Both the position numbers and the translations under genes were made by a program. A DNA stretch of 64,000 bases from Flavobacterium sp. (GTDB lineage Bacteria > Bacteroidota > Bacteroidia > Flavobacteriales > Flavobacteriaceae): positions 995,033-1,059,032 of the forward strand of contig NZ_JAGIAV010000004.1 of the NCBI RefSeq assembly GCF_017744675.1, given 5' to 3'. Numbering within the stretch: position 1 is the first letter of the stretch; every line of letters begins with the position of its first letter. Positions 51,492 through 60,479 of this stretch are shown in pieces. Below the pieces are notes generated by a model. That model did not search any database. It saw only the letters and a list, made by a program, of their open reading frames with translations, and was not told the origin of the DNA.

Positions 51492-52040
51492 ATGAACGTA
51501 CACGTTTTTCCTAAAAAAGATAGTAAAGCTTCTGTTTGGAGTGGCGGATTAACATATGAATATGTGATATATCCTAAATCAGCAAACTATGCCGATAGAG
51601 ATTTCATATTTAGGATAAGCAGTGCTACTATAGAAGAAGTTCCTTCGCTTTTTACAAACTTTAAAGGTTATCATCGTTATCTGGTTATGCTTGATAACGG
51701 TTTGGATATTGAAGTAAATAAAGAGAAAAAGAGATACGAGAAACATGAAATCATGCAATTCAACTCTGCTGATGAAGTGATTTCGTATACAAAAGGCTCC
51801 GATTTTAACTGGATGGTTTCTGAAAAAATAAGCCATCATAAACTGAAAATAACAAATAGCAACGAGAATTGTAATGCTCAAATAATACTGTTATTTTCTT
51901 TGCATGCAACAGTTATTAAAATCAATGAGAAACCATATAATCTAAATCCTTACGATTTAGTAGTCGTTGAAAATGTAGAAAAGGAAAATGTAGTACTTCA
52001 ATTCTCTAATGAATGTCTCTTTGGAATGTTGGATTTTTAA
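51492..52040 (+). CDS. HutD/Ves family protein
   Basis: The 182-residue protein resembles the cupin-like HutD/Ves family: ASVWSGGLTYEYVIYP, FIFRISSATIEEVPSLFTNF and KGYHRYLVMLDNGLDIEV are the expected segments. HutD is linked to histidine utilisation, and Ves to growth in the cold in E. coli. The exact role is unsettled. The hutH gene of this window is 11 kb away, so there is no local hut operon. It stands alone, with repeats on both sides. Confidence 0.82.
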   Translation: MNVHVFPKKDSKASVWSGGLTYEYVIYPKSANYADRDFIFRISSATIEEVPSLFTNFKGYHRYLVMLDNGLDIEVNKEKKRYEKHEIMQFNSADEVISYTKGSDFNWMVSEKISHHKLKITNSNENCNAQIILLFSLHATVIKINEKPYNLNPYDLVVVENVEKENVVLQFSNECLFGMLDF

Positions 52041-52056
52041 TTGAAAAAACAAAAAA

Positions 52057-52287
52057 TTATTCCGCAGAGATTCGCGGAGAATTTCACAGAGATTCGCTAA
52101 GTTTTTTTGTTTCACGCAGATTTTAAAAGATTTAAGCAGATTACGCAGATTATTATTTAATCTAATCTGCATAATCTAATTCTATTGAGAAAAACAAAAA
52201 GAATCTGTAAAATCAGCTTTAATCTCTTTTCAATCTGCGTGAAATAAAAACTTAGAACCTTAGCATCTCAGGATCTTAGCATCTCAT
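52057..52287. repeat. Mixed intergenic repeats
   Basis: The gap contains AGATTCGCGGAGAATTTCACAG words, then TCACGCAGATTTTAAAAGAT facing AATCTGCGTGAAA near 52230, and a CTTAGnnn array at 52247-52287. The array reaches the end of the Crp/Fnr gene. These are the same words as in 54213-54450. Confidence 0.6.
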
Positions 52288-52851
52288 CTCCTTTTTAATC
52301 TTCGAAAGAAACTCATGCGAAACGCCCAAATACGATGACAAATTCTTGTTGTTTATCGCACTCACTTTTTGCGGATAGCGCTCTTTAAAATCAAGATAAC
52401 GCTGTTTGGAGGTTTTATGTAGAACATCCAAAAGTCTTTGCTGAATGGCAACGTTGGCGCGCTCGATCATGAGAACATGAAACTTAATGAGTTTTGGGAT
52501 TACAGCAAACAAATACGCTTTTTGCATTTTACTGATCACCACGATTTCGCTATCTTCAATGGCTTTGATGTTGTAGGTGGTTGGTTTTTGATGGTAAAAA
52601 CTTTCGAGATCGCAAATCCATTCATTTTCAAAGGAGAAGAAAATAACGGTTTCCGTTCCGTTTTCGTTTAGAATGTAGGTTTTGAAAGAACCTTTCAAAA
52701 TAAATCCTTCATAACAGCTATTCGAATTCTGGATTTGCAAGAACTGATTCTTCTTCAGTTTAATGAGTTCTGCTTTGGAGACAATAATATCCCATTCTTC
52801 ATCTGTGAGCGGAATCTTTCGCTCAATGTTTGCTCTTAGTAGGTTGTACAT
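52276..52851 (-). CDS. Crp/Fnr family transcriptional regulator
   Basis: The 191-residue protein has a cyclic-nucleotide-binding-like beta roll (about 15-115: LKKNQFLQIQNSNSCYEGF, then FFSFENEWICDLESFYH), a long dimer helix, and a C-terminal helix-turn-helix (INNKNLSSYLGVSHEFLSKI). There is no Fnr-type cysteine cluster. Stand-alone Crp/Fnr proteins of this kind are common in Bacteroidota and often respond to unknown signals. The pectate lyase gene is divergent, 245 bases away. Confidence 0.9.
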   Translation of the reverse strand: MYNLLRANIERKIPLTDEEWDIIVSKAELIKLKKNQFLQIQNSNSCYEGFILKGSFKTYILNENGTETVIFFSFENEWICDLESFYHQKPTTYNIKAIEDSEIVVISKMQKAYLFAVIPKLIKFHVLMIERANVAIQQRLLDVLHKTSKQRYLDFKERYPQKVSAINNKNLSSYLGVSHEFLSKIKKEMRC

Positions 52852-52926
52852 CTTGTGGTTTTTGTGGTTTTTTGTGAGGAATAAATTTGTTTTTTCAACT
52901 CATTATTAATTAGGGGCTTATATAAT

Positions 52927-52938
52927 GTAATCGATTAC
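52927..52938. promoter_or_regulatory. LacI-type palindromic operator candidate
   Basis: GTAATCGATTAC is perfectly symmetric, and with one more base on the left (TGTAATCGATTAC) resembles sites used by LacI-family sugar regulators. It lies in the gap shared by the Crp/Fnr and pectate lyase genes, about 75 bases from the former's start. Confidence 0.45.
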
Positions 52939-53017
52939 GTAAAAGTACACATAAAATGCATTTTTGTAAATTTAGAAGTGTTAAAAAAATACTTTTAGCA
53001 GATTTTTTTATTAAAGT

Positions 53018-53054
53018 TTGAACTTGTTCAACTTTTTTCGCACAAATAATTTTG
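53018..53054 (+). promoter_or_regulatory. Predicted pectate lyase promoter with overlapping dyad
   Basis: TTG (53024-53026), a 20-base spacer and TAATTTTG (53047-53054) match the Bacteroidota consensus. TTGAAC-TT-GTTCAA (53018-53031) is a perfect inverted repeat across the -33 element and could bind a repressor. The leader is about 38 bases. Confidence 0.6.
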
Positions 53055-53096
53055 AGTTTTGCGTTGTTAAACTTTTTTAAATAACCAAACTTAATT

Positions 53097-54212
53097 ATGA
53101 ACTTAAAATCAACACTTTCAATGTTCGCAGCAGCATTGATTTTCGGATTTACGGCATGTAATTCTGAAGAGATCGCTTCAAACACAGAAGCAAGTATTCA
53201 ACCAACAAACGAAGCAGTGACTGATGCTGCAACTAATCCGACAGCTAAAATCGGAAATTGCGCTGAGGTGCCAGGATGGGCTTCGCAAAACGGAGGTACA
53301 ACAGGCGGAGGTTCTTCTGCCGAAACCACGGTTACTACCTACGCTCAGCTAAAATCGGCTATCGAAAACACTTCTGTAAAAGTGGTTAAAGTTTCAGGAA
53401 CAATTACGGTTACGGCAAGATTATCATTTCAAGATCAGACTGGTAAAACGATTTATGGCGCTAGCGGTGCAAAATTGGTTTCAACAGATCAGAGTAAAGA
53501 TGGTTCTGGAATAATCAACATCAAAAGATGCAAAAACATCATCATTAGAAACTTAATTTTTGAAGGTCCAGGCGCTTATGACACTGATGGTTGGGATAAT
53601 GCCATTTTAGACAATTGCCAAAACGTTTGGATCGATCACTGCGAATTTAGAGATGGTGTAGACGGAAATTTCGACATTAAAAATCAATCTGATTATATTT
53701 CGGTTACGTATACTAAATTCCATTATCTAAAACCTCCAAAAGCGGGTGGTTCTGGCGGAACTGACGATCACCGTTTCTCTAACTTAATTGGTTCTAGCGA
53801 TGGTGCAACAGCCGATCGCGGAAAATTGAGAATTACTTTTGCCAGATGCTGGTGGGCTCAAGGATGTAAAGAAAGAATGCCTAGAGTCCGTTTCGGAAAA
53901 GTGCACATTGTAAACAGTTTCTTCAACAGCACCGTAAGCAACAAATGTATTGCAGCAGGTTTTGAAGCTGATATTCGCGTGGAAAGCAATGTTTTTGAAG
54001 GTGTGAAAAATCCGATCGATTTAATGACGGGTTTTACTGCCGTTACAGCTACAGATAATGTCTTCACAAGTGTAACAGGAACTCAAGCAGGAAACGGAAC
54101 TGCTTTTACCCCTCCTTATTCTATCTTAAAACTGGATAAAACGGCTGTTAAAGCTGATATTTCTGCTAATGCTGGTCCTACTTTGGGAGGGAATGTTTGC
54201 GGTTCTTTCTAG
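53097..54212 (+). CDS. Pectate lyase family 1 lipoprotein
   Basis: The 371-residue protein has a lipoprotein signal (FGFTAC) and a short low-complexity linker, then a PL1 parallel beta-helix. Diagnostic motifs are VWIDHCEFRDGVDGNFDIK with the calcium-binding acidic residues and RMPRVRFG at 260-267 with the catalytic arginine region. It should cleave polygalacturonate by beta-elimination at the cell surface. No SusC/D pair or pectin-use genes adjoin it. A predicted promoter and two palindromes lie upstream. Confidence 0.93.
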   Translation: MNLKSTLSMFAAALIFGFTACNSEEIASNTEASIQPTNEAVTDAATNPTAKIGNCAEVPGWASQNGGTTGGGSSAETTVTTYAQLKSAIENTSVKVVKVSGTITVTARLSFQDQTGKTIYGASGAKLVSTDQSKDGSGIINIKRCKNIIIRNLIFEGPGAYDTDGWDNAILDNCQNVWIDHCEFRDGVDGNFDIKNQSDYISVTYTKFHYLKPPKAGGSGGTDDHRFSNLIGSSDGATADRGKLRITFARCWWAQGCKERMPRVRFGKVHIVNSFFNSTVSNKCIAAGFEADIRVESNVFEGVKNPIDLMTGFTAVTATDNVFTSVTGTQAGNGTAFTPPYSILKLDKTAVKADISANAGPTLGGNVCGSF

Positions 54213-54224
54213 TTTTTTTTTGCC

Positions 54225-54445
54225 ACTAAGACGCTAAGGCACTAATTTTATTAATCTCGCAAAGCCGCAGAGACGCAAAGTTTTGAACCATATAAGTAAT
54301 ATAAGTTCAATTAAGCAGAAAACTTAAAATTCTTATATTACTTATATGGCTTAAAACAATTTCACAGAGATTCACAGAGAATTTCACAAAGAGTTTTTTT
54401 TAAGCCAACCACTTAAATTATCTTATATAACTTATATGGTTAAAA
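54225..54445. repeat. Mixed intergenic repeats with ATATAAG inverted pair
   Basis: CTAAGACG and CTAAGGCA words open the gap, followed by CGCAAAG words. Then AACCATATAAGTAATATAAG (from 54284) faces CTTATATTACTTATATGGCT (to about 54352). TTCACAGAGATTCACAGAG words and a third ATATAAG unit follow. Confidence 0.7.
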
Positions 54446-54450
54446 AACAA

Positions 54451-54834
54451 TCACAAAACGAGTTCTTCAAACAAACGCTGAATTGTTTTCTCCAAATCTT
54501 CACATAAACCCGGATGAGGTCTTGAAGTTTGAATAGCCGAGCTTCTAATGGCTGTTAACCATCTGAATCGTTCTGGAATATCAAATTCGGCAATTGGTCC
54601 GCCGTCTTTGGCACCTTTTGCTATTTTTTCTAATGAAGTTAAGTTGCATTCTAATTGTTCGATGTCGAAATCGGCAGAAAGGGCTTGTATTCTTTCTTTA
54701 TTTAAGTGAAAAAGAACCTTTATAAATTTGGCTTTTTTGCAAAACAAAATGATCCCGATATTCAGGAATTCTTCGCGCTCTACCCTTGGCACAACACGAA
54801 TCACAGCATATTCGTATAAGTGATTATCTTGCAT
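54451..54834 (-). CDS. DUF3037 protein
   Basis: The 127-residue protein matches DUF3037 by YEYAVIRVVPRVEREEFLNI at the N-terminus, GIILFCKKAKFIKVLF, and the ending RPHPGLCEDLEKTIQRLFEE. The biochemical role is unknown. Its start overlaps the end of the HipA-like kinase gene by 11 bases, so the two are translated together. The same pairing is familiar in Bacteroidota, and a partner or target of the kinase is the natural hypothesis. Confidence 0.85.
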   Translation of the reverse strand: MQDNHLYEYAVIRVVPRVEREEFLNIGIILFCKKAKFIKVLFHLNKERIQALSADFDIEQLECNLTSLEKIAKGAKDGGPIAEFDIPERFRWLTAIRSSAIQTSRPHPGLCEDLEKTIQRLFEELVL

Positions 54835-55606
54835 TTTGAGCCTGGTTTACAAAAATTTCTGAATTGGCTAATCTTGTTTTTAAAAACTGCAAATATACGT
54901 TTCGCAATCCTTCTGGAGTTTCGTCTGCATCTTCCCATTGCAACCAGTCTAGTGGAATTGTATGGACAATTTCTTCTAAAATTTCTGGCGTTAGAATTGC
55001 TTTAAATTCAGCATCGACTTCTTTCAACATTGAAGCTTGAGGCAATAAAACATGGTCTTTTATCAACGCAAACGGACTTTTAGCATGCTGTTCCCAGTTA
55101 TGCCAAGAATGGTGAAAATACAAACACGCTCCGTGATCGATCAGCCAAAGTTCTTTATGCCAAATTAGCATATTGGTGTTTCTGAAAGTTCGGTCAACAT
55201 TCGTAATATAAGCATCTAGCCAAACAATTTGTGAAGCTAATTTAGCATCAACAGTTGTTACCACAGGATCGAAAGTTATGGCTCCAGATAAAAAGTGAAG
55301 CGCCAAGTTTAATCCTTGGCTTCCTTGCAGCAAATCTTGTATTTCTTCATCGCCTTCTGTTCTTCCGAAAGCTTCGTCAAGGTTTGCAAATACTAATTCT
55401 GGCAGTTGCAATTTTAGGGCTTTTGCAATTTGTCCGCCAACCAATTCGGCGATTAGGGCTTTTACGCCATGTCCGGCGCCTCTAAATTTTAAAACGTATT
55501 TAAAATCATCATCGGCTTCTGCTAAGGCTGGTAAGGAACCGCCTTCGCGTAGTGGAGTTATATAACGGGTAACGTTTACCGTCCTGAGATCGAAGTTGTT
55601 TTTCAT
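54824..55606 (-). CDS. HipA-like kinase
   Basis: The 260-residue protein has HipA-type kinase motifs in compact form: Lys40 in DDDFKYVLKF for ATP, the catalytic loop around Asp138 and Asn143 in ITNVDRTFRNTN, and the metal-binding Asp157 in LWLIDHGACLYF. It lacks the N-terminal subdomain of classical HipA (about 440 residues). No HipB-type repressor is adjacent; a DUF3037 gene overlaps its 3' end by 11 bases instead. It may phosphorylate a translation factor as HipA does, but the substrate is unknown. Confidence 0.82.
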   Translation of the reverse strand: MKNNFDLRTVNVTRYITPLREGGSLPALAEADDDFKYVLKFRGAGHGVKALIAELVGGQIAKALKLQLPELVFANLDEAFGRTEGDEEIQDLLQGSQGLNLALHFLSGAITFDPVVTTVDAKLASQIVWLDAYITNVDRTFRNTNMLIWHKELWLIDHGACLYFHHSWHNWEQHAKSPFALIKDHVLLPQASMLKEVDAEFKAILTPEILEEIVHTIPLDWLQWEDADETPEGLRNVYLQFLKTRLANSEIFVNQAQNAR

Positions 55607-55622
55607 ATTACAAACTTAATGA

Positions 55623-55805
55623 TTTTAACCGCAAAGAGCGCAAAGGTTTACGCAAGGTTCGCAGAGTTTTTTTTAATCTCGCAAAGGCGCGAAGTCGCAA
55701 AGTTTTTATATTCTTTGCGACTTCGCGTCTTTGCGAGCAAATTCTTTATCATGTAAAACAATCCTTGCGTTCTTTGCGTAAACCTTTGCGCTCTTTGCGG
55801 TTAAA
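55623..55805. repeat. Nested CGCAAAG inverted repeat
   Basis: The outer arm TTTTAACCGCAAAGAGCGCA (55623-55657) faces its reverse complement ending at 55805. An inner pair of 25-base arms, 55678-55702 and 55713-55737, differs at one base. The right end covers the nnrD stop codon at 55801-55803. Confidence 0.9.
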
Positions 55806-56649
55806 CCTTTAAGCTCAAAAAAGCTTTTCCAAGATATTTAATAATCGTTGAAGCTGTAAAAGATTCGTAACCTGTTTTTGGGAGAGCTAGATCTGCTGTT
55901 AAGCCATGCAGATAAACTCCCATTTTTGATGCATATTTGGGTTCGTAGCCTTGAGCTAAAAGACTGGTGAGGATTCCGGTTAAGACGTCGCCACTTCCTG
56001 CGGTTGCAAGTGCGGCGTTTCCGCTTGTGTTTTCGTAAACTGAGGTTCTGTTTATAATGTATGTCGGCGCGCCTTTCATGACAACAATCACTTTGTATTT
56101 TTCTGAAAAGGCGATTGTTTTCTGAAATTTCTCAGCTTCTGAATTCCATTTTCCGATTAAACGTTCGAGTTCTTTGGGATGCGGTGTTAGAATCGTGTCT
56201 TCGGGAACTAATTCTAGCCAAGATAAATTTTCTGAAATGATGTTTAAAACATCGGCATCGAGAACTAAAGGCGCTTTATTTACTCGTAAAAATTCAAATA
56301 AAGCTTTTTGCGTGCCAAGCTCCTTTCCTATTCCTGGGCCAATTCCGACAGCTTGAGGAATCAAGGGTAAATGTATATTGGTTATGAAATTAGTGTTTTC
56401 ATCGGTTACGGTCATTACTTCGGGAATGGAAATTTGAAGGATTTGATAACCGCATTTGGGTATAAAAGTCGTTACGAGTCCGCAACCTGATTTTAGGCAG
56501 GATTTTGAAGCTAAAACGCCTGCTCCTATTTTTCCGTAGCTTCCAGCAATAATCACCGCGTGACCTTGTGTTCCTTTGTGGGTTTGAGGATTTACGGGTT
56601 TGTATAATTTCTGAATTTCTTCTTTATTGATTAAATACGGTGATTTCAT
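55801..56649 (-). CDS. nnrD: ADP-dependent NAD(P)H-hydrate dehydratase
   Basis: NnrD repairs damaged hydrated NADH and NADPH using ADP. From ATG 56649 the product has 282 residues; an upstream ATG at 56679 would add ten residues with no family support. Motifs are [47 protein letters not shown] and [20 protein letters not shown]. The partner epimerase domain, often fused in E. coli YjeF, is absent here. The stop codon lies inside a nested CGCAAAG repeat. Confidence 0.93.
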   Translation of the reverse strand: MKSPYLINKEEIQKLYKPVNPQTHKGTQGHAVIIAGSYGKIGAGVLASKSCLKSGCGLVTTFIPKCGYQILQISIPEVMTVTDENTNFITNIHLPLIPQAVGIGPGIGKELGTQKALFEFLRVNKAPLVLDADVLNIISENLSWLELVPEDTILTPHPKELERLIGKWNSEAEKFQKTIAFSEKYKVIVVMKGAPTYIINRTSVYENTSGNAALATAGSGDVLTGILTSLLAQGYEPKYASKMGVYLHGLTADLALPKTGYESFTASTIIKYLGKAFLSLKV

Positions 56650-56664
56650 TTTTGCTGGTGTTTT

Positions 56665-56745
56665 AAATTTTAAACACATAGAATCATAGCTTTTCTTTGC
56701 ATATAAAGGCGTTTCACTTGTTTAAGTAAACATAGCTCAACTTGA
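56665..56745. repeat. ACATAGAA words upstream of nnrD
   Basis: AACACATAGAATCATAGCTTTTC and AAACATAGCTC recur here in the style of 12666-12805, with GGCGTTTCACTTGTTTAAG between them that resembles ACTAGTGAAACGCC at 12756. Confidence 0.5.
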
Positions 56746-56810
56746 AAAACGTGATTTTCTTATTCTAAAATTACATAAAAAATTGAAATCCTGAATCTTC
56801 TTTTGAAAAC

Positions 56811-56896
56811 GTCGCCCCTAGCCCTGATAGAAGCGGTATCCTTTTGCTTTTTTCTTTAAAAAGCAAAAGATATAGCGGATAGCAGGAAATAGCTCC
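56811..56896. repeat. Interspersed repeat with CTTTTGC hairpin
   Basis: The element runs from GTCGCCCCTAGCCCTGATAG to TAGCAGGAAATAGCTCC. In its centre CTTTTGCTTTTT (56841-56852) pairs with AAAAAGCAAAAG (56858-56869). GATAGAAGCGG and AGCGGATAG face each other outside. It resembles a repeat I associate with flavobacterial genomes, from memory only. It shares GATAGAAG with family B copy 1. Confidence 0.65.
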
Positions 56897-56981
56897 TAAT
56901 TATTGCGAAATTTATAATTTAAGACATTCAAATTTGATATTTTTTGAATAGATTTGCAAAACAATTTTATAAAACAACACA

Positions 56982-58064
56982 ATGAAAAATACTGCGCTTA
57001 CGCACATACATGAAGGTTTAGGAGCGAAAATGCTTCCTTTTGCTGGTTATAATATGCCTATTACTTATGAAGGGGTTAATGCTGAACACGAAACAGTTCG
57101 TAACGGCGTGGGAGTTTTTGACGTTTCGCATATGGGCGAATTTTTGTTAACGGGTCCAAATGCTTTGGCTTTGATTCAGAAAGTGACTTCAAACGATGCA
57201 TCGACTTTAACCATTGGAAGAGCGCAATATTCTTGCTTGCCAAACAATGAAGGCGGAATTGTGGACGATTTGATTGTTTATAAAATGAAAGAAGAGCAGT
57301 ATTTGCTTGTTGTAAATGCTTCTAATATTGAAAAAGACTGGAACTGGATTACGTCTCACAATGATTTGGGTGTTGAAATGAGAAATCTTTCTGATGATTA
57401 TTCTCTTTTAGCGATTCAAGGTCCAAAAGCGGTTGAAGCAATGCAGTCTTTAACTTCTGTTGATTTGTCTGCGATTACGTATTACCATTTTGAAGTGGGT
57501 GATTTTGCTGGAATCGAGAATGTAATTATTTCGGCTACAGGATATACGGGTTCTGGCGGTTTTGAAATTTATTGCAAAAATGATGAGGTAGAGCAAATTT
57601 GGAACAAAGTTTTTGAAGCAGGAGCTTCTTTCGGAATTAAACCAATTGGTCTTGCCGCTCGTGATACTTTACGTTTAGAAATGGGATTTTGCCTTTACGG
57701 AAATGATATTAACGACACTACTTCTCCTCTTGAAGCTGGTTTGGGATGGATTACTAAATTCACAAAAGATTTTACCAATTCTGAAGCGCTTAAAAAGCAA
57801 AAAGAAGCTGGTGTTACTAGAAAATTAATTGCTTTTGAAATGCAGGAGCGTGCGGTGCCAAGACATGATTACGAAATTGTTGATGGTTCTGGAGCGGTAA
57901 TCGGAATTGTAACTTCTGGAACGATGTCGCCTTCTATGAATAAAGGAATTGGTTTAGGATATGTTACTGTAGCAAACAGTGCGGTTGACAGCGATATTTT
58001 TATTAGAATTAGAAAAAATGATGTTCCTGCTAAAGTGGTAAAATTACCTTTTTACAAGAAATAA
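56982..58064 (+). CDS. gcvT: Aminomethyltransferase (glycine cleavage T protein)
   Basis: GcvT releases ammonia from the aminomethyl group on the H protein and makes methylene-tetrahydrofolate. The 360-residue product has [15 protein letters not shown] and [16 protein letters not shown] near the start, [16 protein letters not shown], and [20 protein letters not shown] for folate binding. Length is normal. Other glycine cleavage genes are not in the window, so it is a lone gene with its own terminator. Confidence 0.96.
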   Translation: MKNTALTHIHEGLGAKMLPFAGYNMPITYEGVNAEHETVRNGVGVFDVSHMGEFLLTGPNALALIQKVTSNDASTLTIGRAQYSCLPNNEGGIVDDLIVYKMKEEQYLLVVNASNIEKDWNWITSHNDLGVEMRNLSDDYSLLAIQGPKAVEAMQSLTSVDLSAITYYHFEVGDFAGIENVIISATGYTGSGGFEIYCKNDEVEQIWNKVFEAGASFGIKPIGLAARDTLRLEMGFCLYGNDINDTTSPLEAGLGWITKFTKDFTNSEALKKQKEAGVTRKLIAFEMQERAVPRHDYEIVDGSGAVIGIVTSGTMSPSMNKGIGLGYVTVANSAVDSDIFIRIRKNDVPAKVVKLPFYKK

Positions 58065-58084
58065 TTTTTATTGAAATATAGCAG

Positions 58085-58115
58085 AAAATGCGTTACGTTG
58101 GTAACGCATTTTTTG
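58085..58115 (+). terminator. Intrinsic terminator after gcvT
   Basis: AAAATGCGTTAC (58085-58096) pairs perfectly with 58101-58112 across GTTG and is followed by T residues. Confidence 0.85.
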
Positions 58116-58261
58116 TTTCTAGAAAAATCTGTAATCGTTAATTTATTTGCGGTTTGTTCGTTTAACGGTTAAATACTTTTTGTTGTCGATTTTTTGAAAA
58201 AAATACTACAATTTGTAAAAAAATTAGTGTAACTTTAATCATAAACCATGAATTTCCATTT

Positions 58262-60298
58262 ATGAAAAAGATTTCACTACTCCTTTTTTTGCTGACATCA
58301 ACTATATCCATTGGTCAGAACAGCGCAGAAACTTGTGAAATACTAAACAAAATAAATGCGCTTATTCAAGCTGAGCACTTAAGACCAAAACCTGTTGATG
58401 ACAGCCTTTCTGTATTCGTTTTTGACAATCTCATTAACGAACTGGATCCTTCTCGCAATATCTTTTTTAAGACCGAATATGACGAAATGGCTCAGAAATA
58501 TCGCTATAATCTTGATGATCTGATCCTAAAAAAGGACTGCAGCTTTCTTACCGATATAAAAGCCAAATATGTAAATGGTCTTTTGCGAACCAAAAAAGTT
58601 TTAGAAAAAATTCAGACCATTCCAATCGATTATACTAAAAAAGATACCATTCGTTTTTATAAAAAATCTTTTGCCTTTTATTTAAAGAAAGAAGATATGG
58701 AGAAGGTCTGGATGAAAAAGCTTCGCTACCAGATCTTAGACGATATTGCGGAACTAAGCGAAAATCTGGATTCTTTAAAAACTAATTTTAATACGATTGA
58801 ACAGGCTTCTAAAAATAAAATTCTTACCAGTGAAATCTGCCGTTTTAATACGCTAATAGAATCTAATACCAAGCAGGAAGAAAAATTTTATAATTTCTTC
58901 TGTACCTATTTTGATCCTCATACGGCTTATTTTAGCGATGATTCTAAAACAAGTTTTGTTGCTTCTTTATCAAAAGAGCATTTATCGCTTGGAATGACGG
59001 TTAATTTGAACGAAAAAAACGAAATCATTATTGACGAAGTCGATCCAAACGGCCCCGCTTATCAAACGGGACAAATAAAAAAAGGCGATCAGATTATTTC
59101 GATTTCCAATCAGAAAGAAACACTTCAGGTTTCTTGCGCATCATTAGAGTCGATATCGTCTATGATATTATCTGAAAACAATAAACATATTACACTTACT
59201 TTAAAACGCAATTCGGGCAAAAGTTTTGATGTTTATATTGAAAAACAAATGATGAAAGATGAAGAAAATTCGGTTTTCAGCTTCATCATTGGCAAAGACA
59301 GTAAAATTGGATATATAAAAATTCCGAGTTTTTATGCCGATCTTGACGGTACTAGCAGAAAAGGCTGTGCAGATGATGTAGCTCGAGAAGTGATAAAACT
59401 GCAAAGAGACAGCATAAAAGGACTTGTTATTGACCTTATTGACAATGGCGGAGGTTCTATGGAAGAGGCTATAAAACTGGCCGGAATGTTTGTAGATTAT
59501 GGTCCGCTTTCGATTGTAATCGACAACAAAAAAGAAGCATCTGTAATTAATGATCCTTTTAAAGGTGTAATTTACAGAGGGCCAATTGTGGTATTGGTAA
59601 ACAGCAATACCGCTTCGGCAAGTGAATTTTTTTCTTCTATCATGCAAGATTATAACCGAGCGCTTTTACTAGGAAGCACTACGCTTGGAAAAGCTACTAT
59701 GCAGACTATTCTTCCGCTTGACGAAGAAAAGAATACAGATTTCTTGAAAATTACAATCAATAAATTTTACCGAATTACAGGTAAAAGCCATCAATATGTT
59801 GGAGTAAAACCAGATGTTGTTCTTCCAGAATTTTATGAAGATATCTACCAAAAAGAAAGCGATTTTCCGACTGCAATTAAAAACGACAGTATAGAACCTT
59901 TCTTAAAGTACAAAACCTATGTGAAGCGTAATTTAATTGACAAAATCGCTAAAAACAGCTCGCAGAGGTTGTCAGACAATTATTTTTTCAATAATATTAA
60001 AAGGATCAATCTTAAAATAGATCAGCTTGTAAATGCTCCAAAAGCAGAAATTCCGTTGACATTAGACGCTGTTTTCACTCAGAAAAAAACATTAAATGCG
60101 CTTTGGAAAGAGATTAATACTTTTAATGACGAAAATAATCCGCTTGATGTATATAATTCTAGTGTTAATCAGTTTCTTTTAGGCGCTTATCCGAATGATA
60201 AAACGATTAACCAATATCAGATGGATAATCTTAAAACAAATCCGTACCTCAACGAAGCTGTAAATATCATTAACGAATTTAACGGAGGCGCTAAGTGA
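58262..60298 (+). CDS. S41 family tail-specific protease
   Basis: The 678-residue protein has a signal peptide (KKISLLLFLLTSTISIGQ), an N-terminal helical domain (LINELDPSRNIFFKTEYDEM), a PDZ domain (about 235-310, YQTGQIKKGDQIISISN) and an S41 catalytic domain. The catalytic serine is probably Ser454 in NTASASEFF, and the lysine Lys477 in LGKATMQ. It resembles Prc-type C-terminal processing proteases that trim periplasmic or lipid-anchored proteins. It stands alone, followed by a repeat. Confidence 0.92.
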   Translation: MKKISLLLFLLTSTISIGQNSAETCEILNKINALIQAEHLRPKPVDDSLSVFVFDNLINELDPSRNIFFKTEYDEMAQKYRYNLDDLILKKDCSFLTDIKAKYVNGLLRTKKVLEKIQTIPIDYTKKDTIRFYKKSFAFYLKKEDMEKVWMKKLRYQILDDIAELSENLDSLKTNFNTIEQASKNKILTSEICRFNTLIESNTKQEEKFYNFFCTYFDPHTAYFSDDSKTSFVASLSKEHLSLGMTVNLNEKNEIIIDEVDPNGPAYQTGQIKKGDQIISISNQKETLQVSCASLESISSMILSENNKHITLTLKRNSGKSFDVYIEKQMMKDEENSVFSFIIGKDSKIGYIKIPSFYADLDGTSRKGCADDVAREVIKLQRDSIKGLVIDLIDNGGGSMEEAIKLAGMFVDYGPLSIVIDNKKEASVINDPFKGVIYRGPIVVLVNSNTASASEFFSSIMQDYNRALLLGSTTLGKATMQTILPLDEEKNTDFLKITINKFYRITGKSHQYVGVKPDVVLPEFYEDIYQKESDFPTAIKNDSIEPFLKYKTYVKRNLIDKIAKNSSQRLSDNYFFNNIKRINLKIDQLVNAPKAEIPLTLDAVFTQKKTLNALWKEINTFNDENNPLDVYNSSVNQFLLGAYPNDKTINQYQMDNLKTNPYLNEAVNIINEFNGGAK

Positions 60299-60309
60299 GG
60301 TTTGTTTCA

Positions 60310-60392
60310 AGTTTCAAGTTTCAAGTTTCAGGTTGTGCTAAACTTGAAACTTTTGCTATGGCAAATCAACTTGAAACCTGAAACTTGAAACT
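60310..60392. repeat. TTTCAAG heptamer inverted repeat
   Basis: GTTTCAA recurs every seven bases. AGTTTCAAGTTTCAGG (60317-60332) is the exact reverse complement of 60377-60392. The same words occur singly at 1321-1336. It follows the S41 gene and may act as its terminator. Confidence 0.8.
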
Positions 60393-60479
60393 CAAAAATC
60401 ATCCTTAAAAAAAGAATTATTTTGTTTTTGTAAAAATTAGGAAAACCGTATTTTTGCATCACAAAACTAAAAATTAGAA

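Noticed and set aside
52956..53021. 21-codon frame before the pectate lyase gene
   Set aside because: It lies across the predicted promoter region and has no coding features.
59201..59647. Open frame of 148 codons on the minus strand within the S41 protease gene
   Set aside because: Antisense to the PDZ and catalytic region of a well-supported gene; composition is that of a shadow frame.
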